From Armatimonadota bacterium (lineage in GTDB: Bacteria > Armatimonadota > Zipacnadia > Zipacnadales > FEN-943): DNA of 6,442 bases. The DNA lies in NCBI GenBank assembly GCA_026419655.1, contig JANZZA010000594.1:1-6442 (forward strand). Reading direction: 5' to 3'. A program made the translations under genes and the position numbers. Below are positions 1 through 3,914 of this stretch, in pieces. Numbering within the stretch: the first letter of the stretch is position 1; each line of letters begins with the position of its first letter. The notes under the pieces were generated by a model, which was given only the letters and a program-made list of their open reading frames with translations, did not search any database and had not been told where the DNA came from.

Positions 1-1061
1 GCCAGCGCCACGTAAGCCGTGTAGCCACCCACGGTTTGATTGCCCAGCCAGGTCGGCTCGCCCCAGGTGGTCATCTCCCCGTAGACACGGATGCCCAGCA
101 GATGAGCCACGATGCGCTCCAGGCGGTCGAACCACCAGAAAAACCAAAGCGAAAAACTGACCTCAGTGCGTAACAGTACGGTGACACCTACGACGCAGGG
201 CCAAATCATGGCTGGTACCCACCCTACGGCGCCCAAAGTTGGCCCCTGGAAATATGGTGTCCAGTCGTAATGCAAGCGCACACCTGGGAAAGCCGGGAAG
301 TAGAACTTCAGCCCGGCCTGGGTTTGCAGGAGCACGGCGGTGGCAAATCCCAGCCACATCACCGGGTTGGAGTAGAAGCTGCCCCGCTCCCACGGGTGGC
401 GCCAGTCTCGTGTCATTTCCATCGGCAGCGCCACCAGCGGGTATGAGAGCTTCTCGCCGTCGGCCCACTGGCGATGAAAAAGTGCGGCCAGGCCCAGCAC
501 CAGCGCATAAAGCAGGGCGACGTATAGGCTCCAGGCCAGCAACGGCACGTACCACGCCGCCCACGGGATGCTCTGCCCGGGCTTGAGGGCTTCGTGGAAG
601 GGAACGATTACCTTTGGATCGCGCGGCGTGAACCAGCCAGGGATATGGCGGTAGAACAGGTCTTCCCATTTGTTTTCGGGTGTCTGGTAGTAAAAGGGTG
701 TAGTGATGACCGGGATGAAGACGTTTTCGGAGCCGTGGCCTGGCACCAGCGTTGAAAACAACAACATGCAATAGATTAGCAGTAGCTCCACGCGGGTGAG
801 AGGCCATCGGCGGTTCATCATTCGCAGGAGCGGATTGACCACGACGAGGAGGAAAAACAAAGTAAAAACTGCGCCTGGCGGAAGATGCTGGGCGCCCAGG
901 AAAGTGTCAGATAGGTAAACGTCCACGTAGGGAATCACAAAGCTAAAAACGGCGCTGAGCAGCAGTCCAAGGGCCACAGCGCGAGGAGTGATTCTTCCTT
1001 GCGGCACGGGGTCGGCTTCTACCTGGACGGCCGTGAGGCGTACAGGACCTTTGCTAACCAT
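1..1061 (-). CDS. Multi-pass membrane protein, DUF6785-like, 3' end cut by window
   Basis: The frame is open for 353 codons from the ATG at 1061 to the window edge, so the C-terminal part is missing. The protein is an integral membrane protein of unknown function. Hydrophobic segments lie at about residues 28-50, 62-80, 91-107, 168-195, 233-250, 277-297 and 303-323, with soluble loops rich in Trp, Pro and Tyr between them. The pattern of an N-terminal membrane helix, a loop with PFYYQTPENKWEDLF (122-136) and the motif RQWADGEKLSYPLVALPMEM (197-216) matches what I remember of the DUF6785/DUF6784 proteins of Chloroflexota, Planctomycetes and Armatimonadetes. That family name is from memory, not a search. 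The start is constrained: an in-frame TGA lies two codons upstream (1067-1065). No good Shine-Dalgarno precedes it. It lies 87 bp downstream of hisB on the same strand, so it may be co-transcribed, but nothing links it to histidine synthesis. A transporter-like role is possible but unproven. Confidence 0.75.
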   Translation of the reverse strand, partial: MVSKGPVRLTAVQVEADPVPQGRITPRAVALGLLLSAVFSFVIPYVDVYLSDTFLGAQHLPPGAVFTLFFLLVVVNPLLRMMNRRWPLTRVELLLIYCMLLFSTLVPGHGSENVFIPVITTPFYYQTPENKWEDLFYRHIPGWFTPRDPKVIVPFHEALKPGQSIPWAAWYVPLLAWSLYVALLYALVLGLAALFHRQWADGEKLSYPLVALPMEMTRDWRHPWERGSFYSNPVMWLGFATAVLLQTQAGLKFYFPAFPGVRLHYDWTPYFQGPTLGAVGWVPAMIWPCVVGVTVLLRTEVSFSLWFFWWFDRLERIVAHLLGIRVYGEMTTWGEPTWLGNQTVGGYTAYVAL

Positions 1062-1092
1062 GGTTCAGTTTTGGAAAGACATAGCTGGCGAT

Positions 1093-1098
1093 ACTATA
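1093..1098 (-). promoter_or_regulatory. Candidate -10 box before the membrane-protein gene
   Basis: On the minus strand TATAGT lies about 31 bp upstream of the ATG at 1061, in the 87-bp gap after hisB. It is a good match to the -10 consensus. No convincing -35 hexamer stands 16-18 bp upstream, where the sequence is GC-rich. It may be a weak promoter that supplements read-through from hisB, or chance. Confidence 0.25.
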
Positions 1099-1148
1099 GA
1101 CGCGGGCGCACCCGGCGGCGCAGCCTGATGCCCTGTTGCGGCCAGTCG

Positions 1149-1742
1149 CTACAAGGTGCCCTTGGTTGATGGCACGGCGTCGCCCAGGCGCGGGTCTGGG
1201 CGGCAGGCCTCGTCCAGCGCTCGGCCGAAGCTCTTGAAAGCCGATTCGAGGATGTGATGGGTATTGCGGCCTGCAAGCTGGTGGAAATGAAGGGTGATGG
1301 CGGCATTGTTGGCTACGGCCTGGAAGAATTCTCGCGCTAGCTCGACGTCAAATTCGCCTACCCGCGCCGCAGGTAGCTCTACGCGCCACTCAAGAGCTGG
1401 TCTGCCGGACAAATCCACGGCCACCAAAACCAGAGCTTCGTCCATGGGCGCCGCGCTCCACCCGTACCGTCGCAGCCCACGCTTTTCTCCCAGGGCCTGC
1501 CCCAGCGCCTGGCCCAGAGTAATGCCGACGTCTTCGACCACGTGGTGGGCATCAACTTCCAGGTCGCCGCCAGCAGCTACCGTCAGGTCCACCATGCCGT
1601 GTCTGGCTATATGCGAAAGCATATGGTCAAAGAAGCCCACGCCGGTGTTCACCTGGCAGTGACCGGTGCCGTCCAGGTCCAGAGTAATGCTTACTTGAGT
1701 TTCTTTCGTCTCCCGCGTGACCGTGGCGATTCTGCTGGACAT
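1149..1742 (-). CDS. hisB: Imidazoleglycerol-phosphate dehydratase (HisB, monofunctional)
   Basis: This cytoplasmic enzyme of histidine synthesis dehydrates imidazole glycerol phosphate to imidazole acetol phosphate and depends on manganese. The 197-residue length is that of the monofunctional bacterial enzyme, without the phosphatase domain of the enterobacterial fusion. Family signatures are all visible: GVGFFDHMLSHIARHG (34-49), the metal-binding DAHHVVEDVGI (64-74), its internal-repeat counterpart HFHQLAGRNTHHILESAFK (152-170), and the C-terminal DPRLGDAVPSTKGTL (183-197). I chose the ATG at 1742 because GGGAGGG lies 6 bp before it and the protein then begins MSSRIATVTRETKET, as is normal for the family. 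An ATG at 1778 in the same frame would add 12 residues, overlap the end of hisD and give an unusual N-terminus. The gene follows hisD after 28 bp and is very probably in the same operon. Confidence 0.97.
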   Translation of the reverse strand: MSSRIATVTRETKETQVSITLDLDGTGHCQVNTGVGFFDHMLSHIARHGMVDLTVAAGGDLEVDAHHVVEDVGITLGQALGQALGEKRGLRRYGWSAAPMDEALVLVAVDLSGRPALEWRVELPAARVGEFDVELAREFFQAVANNAAITLHFHQLAGRNTHHILESAFKSFGRALDEACRPDPRLGDAVPSTKGTL

Positions 1743-1755
1743 CGTCAACCCTCCC
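1743..1755 (-). promoter_or_regulatory. hisB ribosome-binding site
   Basis: On the minus strand GGGAGGG (1755-1749) is followed by the 6-bp spacer TTGACG and then the ATG at 1742. The site decides the hisB start against the upstream in-frame ATG at 1778. It lies in the 28-bp hisD-hisB gap. Confidence 0.8.
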
Positions 1756-1770
1756 TTGTGCCGCTCTCCT

Positions 1771-3111
1771 TTAGGCACCTCGTGGACACCAGCTTCGTCC
1801 CTCGCTAGCGGCAGACCCGAGTCGAAGACGTATGGTCTCGGCGTGAGCGCTTAGCCCTTCGGCTTCGGCCAAGGTTATCACGTCAGCGCCTTTGGCCTGC
1901 AACACGCTGCCCGAGGCCATAATCACTGAGCTGGCAGTAACGAAATCCCACACAGAGAGGCCCGAGGAGAATCGGGCAGCTTTGTTGGTAGGAAGGACGT
2001 GGCTTGGGCCAGCTAGATAGTCGCCCAGAGGCACAGGGCTGCTCGCGCCCAGAAATATTGCCCCGGCTGCCTGGACTTCGTTTAGGCATGACAGGGGGTC
2101 GGCAATCAAAAGCTGCAGATGCTCGGGGGCCATCTCGTTGGCCATGTCCAGGGCCTGCTGCACAGAATCGACGAGCACGATAGCCCCACATTCGGCCAGG
2201 CTCTGAGAAATAATGTCCTCGCGGTCAAGGCGGCTCAGCAGCTTCTCGATTTCTGCCACGACCGCGTCCACCAGGTCGTCGTCGGGGGTAAGCAAGACCA
2301 CCAGGTTGTCCCCTGTGTGCTCGGCCTGAGCCAGGAAGTCAGCGGCCACCAGCGCGGGGTCGGCTTGGGCGTCGGCGATAATTGCCGCCTCGCTGGGACC
2401 TGCCAGGCTATCAATTCCCACCTGGCCAAAAACAAGCCGTTTCGCTGCGGTCACATAGGCATTTCCCGGGCCGACAATTTTGGCCACAGCCGGGATGGTT
2501 TCGGTGCCGAAAGCCAGGGCCGCGATGGCCTGAGCCCCGCCAACGCGGTAGACTTCCGCGATGCCGCACTCATAAGCCGCCACGAGCAGGGTAGGATGCA
2601 AAGAGCCGTCAGCACGCGGCGGGCTCACGACAACAAGACGGGGAACACCTGCCACCTGCGCCGGAACGGCACAGTGAATCACGGTGCTGGGCAGCGGCGC
2701 GGCCTTGCCCGGCGCGTACAAGCCTGCTGAAGCAACCGGCTTGATATGCTGTCCCAGCAGAAGCCCGTCGAAATCCTGCAGCCACGACCGTGGTGCTTGG
2801 CGCTCGTGGTAGGCATAGAGGCTTTCTTTAGCACGCCGCAGGGCCTGCAGCCAGTCCCGGTCCACCTCCTCAAAAGCCGCTTCCATTTCTGCCTCGTCCA
2901 CGGCCAGGTCCTCCACGGTGGCTGCTGACCAGTCGAAGGTGCGCGTGTATTCGACGAGGGCGTCATCGCCGCGCTCTGCTACGGCCTGCACAATCTCCAG
3001 GGTCCTCTCCATCACCACCGGCGGCAACCCGGCCGCAGCCATCTCCGACAGGCGGCGAGAAGCCGCCGTGGGGTCGCTACGGGCATCAATGACGTTCACC
3101 GGCAGGCTCAT
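1771..3111 (-). CDS. hisD: Histidinol dehydrogenase (HisD)
   Basis: This enzyme catalyses the last two steps of histidine synthesis, the NAD-dependent four-electron oxidation of L-histidinol to L-histidine through histidinal. It acts in the cytoplasm with one zinc per active site. At 446 residues it is slightly longer than E. coli HisD (434). Key residues are present: the nucleotide-binding stretch YRVGGAQAIAALAFGTETIP (188-207), VGPGNAYVTAAKRLV (213-227), the zinc ligands Q262 and H265 in FLAQAEHTGDN, the catalytic E330-H331 in APEHLQLL, zinc ligand D364 in PLGDYLAGPSHVLPT, and the C-terminal ligand H423 in LSAHAETIRLRL. I chose the ATG at 3111 because GGGGGTG lies 6 bp before it, exactly as in hisB. 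A GTG at 3120 would add only three residues and falls inside that Shine-Dalgarno. The last 15 or so residues beyond the conserved end (GSAASEGRSWCPRGA) are a nonconserved tail. It is the first gene of the leftward his unit and is divergent from the gene at 3513. Confidence 0.98.
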   Translation of the reverse strand: MSLPVNVIDARSDPTAASRRLSEMAAAGLPPVVMERTLEIVQAVAERGDDALVEYTRTFDWSAATVEDLAVDEAEMEAAFEEVDRDWLQALRRAKESLYAYHERQAPRSWLQDFDGLLLGQHIKPVASAGLYAPGKAAPLPSTVIHCAVPAQVAGVPRLVVVSPPRADGSLHPTLLVAAYECGIAEVYRVGGAQAIAALAFGTETIPAVAKIVGPGNAYVTAAKRLVFGQVGIDSLAGPSEAAIIADAQADPALVAADFLAQAEHTGDNLVVLLTPDDDLVDAVVAEIEKLLSRLDREDIISQSLAECGAIVLVDSVQQALDMANEMAPEHLQLLIADPLSCLNEVQAAGAIFLGASSPVPLGDYLAGPSHVLPTNKAARFSSGLSVWDFVTASSVIMASGSVLQAKGADVITLAEAEGLSAHAETIRLRLGSAASEGRSWCPRGA

Positions 3112-3124
3112 CGTCAACACCCCC
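3112..3124 (-). promoter_or_regulatory. hisD ribosome-binding site
   Basis: On the minus strand GGGGGTG (3124-3118) is followed by TTGACG and the ATG at 3111. The spacer and start (TTGACGATG) are identical to those of hisB, which supports ATG rather than the GTG at 3120 as the real start. Confidence 0.7.
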
Positions 3125-3410
3125 TGGCCTGCTCACCAGCTCGTTGTCGCCCCACGCATTTTCGGCCCCTTCTTCAATAGACTATGCTGCTCTGTGCATC
3201 GGCCCGCCGTCAAGCACCGGAAGCTCTTCGGCTTTCTAAGAAGACGGTTGCAAAGAAAACTTTACGGCCTCCCACGCGCGGTCCTAGGTAAAAGGTCGGG
3301 CGCACGGCGTTGTGCACCTCCTCCACTCTGCATAAGCCAACACCAGCTTTCGCAACCGTCACCTTGGGGAAACGGGCTACTCCCAAGCGGTACGGCTGAT
3401 TCGAGAATTG
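3125..3410. other. Divergent intergenic region between hisD and the plus-strand pair
   Basis: No gene here can be supported on either strand. The longest leftward frame (3458-3210) would begin at a TTG without a good ribosome-binding site and shows no recognisable domain. The region must carry the hisD promoter, but I see no clear -35/-10 pair on the minus strand; the best -35-like hexamer, TTGACG at 3211-3206, lacks a good partner. It contains an imperfect inverted repeat (separate entry) and a small GCAC-GGCGTT-GTGC hairpin at 3302-3315. A hisD transcript starting in the upstream half would have a leader of 150-300 nt, long enough for regulation by RNA structure. Confidence 0.5.
3243..3360. 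repeat. Long-range imperfect inverted repeat upstream of hisD
   Basis: GACGGTTGCAAAG (3243-3255) is complementary to CTTTCGCAACCGTC (3347-3360) apart from one unpaired base. Nine bases (GACGGTTGC / GCAACCGTC) pair without a break. The arms lie 91 bp apart. In a hisD leader RNA they could close a large multi-helix domain, or as DNA they could be two sites for one regulator in opposite orientation. The match is exact; its function is not known. Confidence 0.5.
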
Positions 3411-3419
3411 TGATACACT
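3411..3419 (+). promoter_or_regulatory. Candidate extended -10 promoter for the winged-helix/ATPase pair
   Basis: TGATACACT reads as an extended -10 element: TG, one base, then TACACT, which is 4/6 to TATAAT with the key first, second and last bases right. The -35 position (3391-3396, TACGGC) is poor, as is common with extended -10 promoters. Transcription would begin near 3425, about 90 nt before the ATG at 3513. Confidence 0.4.
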
Positions 3420-3426
3420 GACGTCA
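3419..3426. promoter_or_regulatory. 8-bp palindrome at the probable transcription start
   Basis: TGACGTCA is a perfect palindrome that shares its first base with the -10 candidate and covers the expected start point. It could be an operator half of a short regulator site, for example for the adjacent winged-helix protein. The symmetry does not extend further, so chance is quite possible. Confidence 0.25.
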
Positions 3427-3447
3427 CTCGCAGGAAATCGGCGAACG

Positions 3448-3510
3448 ATGCAGAACAAAGAAAAAAAGCTGGGCTGCTGGCAGACTTGCGGCAGGTCCAG
3501 GATAGGATAG
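3448..3510 (+). CDS. Possible 20-residue leader peptide (doubtful)
   Basis: An ATG at 3448 opens a 20-codon frame, MQNKEKKLGCWQTCGRSRIG, that stops at TAG 3508-3510, two bases before the ATG of the winged-helix gene. AGGAAA at 3432-3437 is its only Shine-Dalgarno candidate and stands rather far away (about 10-12 bp). Its stop lies within the ribosome-binding site of the next gene, an arrangement that would allow translational coupling. The peptide is basic with two cysteines and resembles nothing I know. It is equally likely to be a chance frame in the leader. Confidence 0.2.
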   Translation: MQNKEKKLGCWQTCGRSRIG

Positions 3511-3512
3511 CC

Positions 3513-3914
3513 ATGCCGGAATTGGGCGAGAGGCTTCGGTGGTTCATTGAGGATGTGGCCCAGAACATAGTGGGTCTGGACCTAGCGCTGTTTTTCCAGG
3601 CTCATCCTGGCATTTTTGACACCGTCTTCGGTATAGCTAACCGGGTGGCCAGGCCTCCAGAAGAAATACAGGCAGCGCTGGATAGATTGGCGGCCGCTGG
3701 CATTTTAGAGCAGCATGAGCTTGGGGCCGGCCGCTACAGGTGTTATTCCCTCCGACGTACCGAAGAAGTTTGGCGTTTGTTGTGCCGCCTCAGCGAACTG
3801 TACCTGGACGACCCGGCTGCCAGGCGCGAAATCATTAAAAGCCTCGTGCGTCGTCACGGACGTAAGACGGACGCGCCTGCTCAAGAAGAAGCTCCAGGCG
3901 GGGAGAACGAATGA
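3513..3914 (+). CDS. Small winged-helix (wHTH) protein, putative DNA-binding partner of the KaiC fusion
   Basis: This is a 133-residue soluble protein. Residues 22-80 have the shape of a winged helix: first helix GLDLALFFQAHPGIFDT (21-37), then helix-turn-helix VFGIANRVARPPEEIQAALD (38-57), RLAAAGILEQHELG (58-71), and a two-strand wing GRYRCYSL (73-80). An amphipathic helix follows (about 83-98), then a basic segment with RRHGRK (113-118) and an acidic, disordered tail. The helix spacing and the 'LxxLxxxGIL' segment are typical of small archaeal/bacterial wHTH transcription factors; no named family was recognised. I chose the ATG at 3513, which has AGGA at 3504-3507. An in-frame TTG at 3486 would add nine residues, and the frame stays open, without an ATG, back to 3414. 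Its TGA overlaps the start of the KaiC fusion gene (ATGA), so the two are translated together and probably work together. Confidence 0.8.
   Translation: MPELGERLRWFIEDVAQNIVGLDLALFFQAHPGIFDTVFGIANRVARPPEEIQAALDRLAAAGILEQHELGAGRYRCYSLRRTEEVWRLLCRLSELYLDDPAARREIIKSLVRRHGRKTDAPAQEEAPGGENE
3900..3905 (+). promoter_or_regulatory. Ribosome-binding site of the KaiC-SBP fusion gene
   Basis: GGGGAG lies 5 bp before the ATG at 3911, inside the end of the winged-helix gene. It fixes the start of the large gene at the ATGA overlap. Confidence 0.7.

Noticed and set aside
163..807. 214-codon minus-strand frame within the membrane-protein gene
   Set aside because: It is in a different frame of the same strand as the membrane protein, Arg/Pro/Ala-rich with no hydrophobic pattern; the real frame shows regular membrane helices.
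1099..1148. Rho-independent terminator after hisB
   Set aside because: The stretch is GC-rich with a 4-bp CGGG-TGCG-CCCG stem, but the stem is too short and no T-run follows on the minus strand.
3277..3286. T-box riboswitch core (TAGGACCGCG on the minus strand) in the hisD leader
   Set aside because: It matches TGGNACCGCG at all but one fixed position, but the changed base is one of those that pair with the tRNA acceptor end. I could not find a convincing Stem I, a His specifier loop, or a terminator that competes for the core. Kept only as a remark within the leader finding.
3210..3458. 82-codon minus-strand reading frame in the intergenic region
   Set aside because: It starts at a TTG with no good ribosome-binding site, overlaps the plus-strand promoter candidate, and has no recognisable domain.
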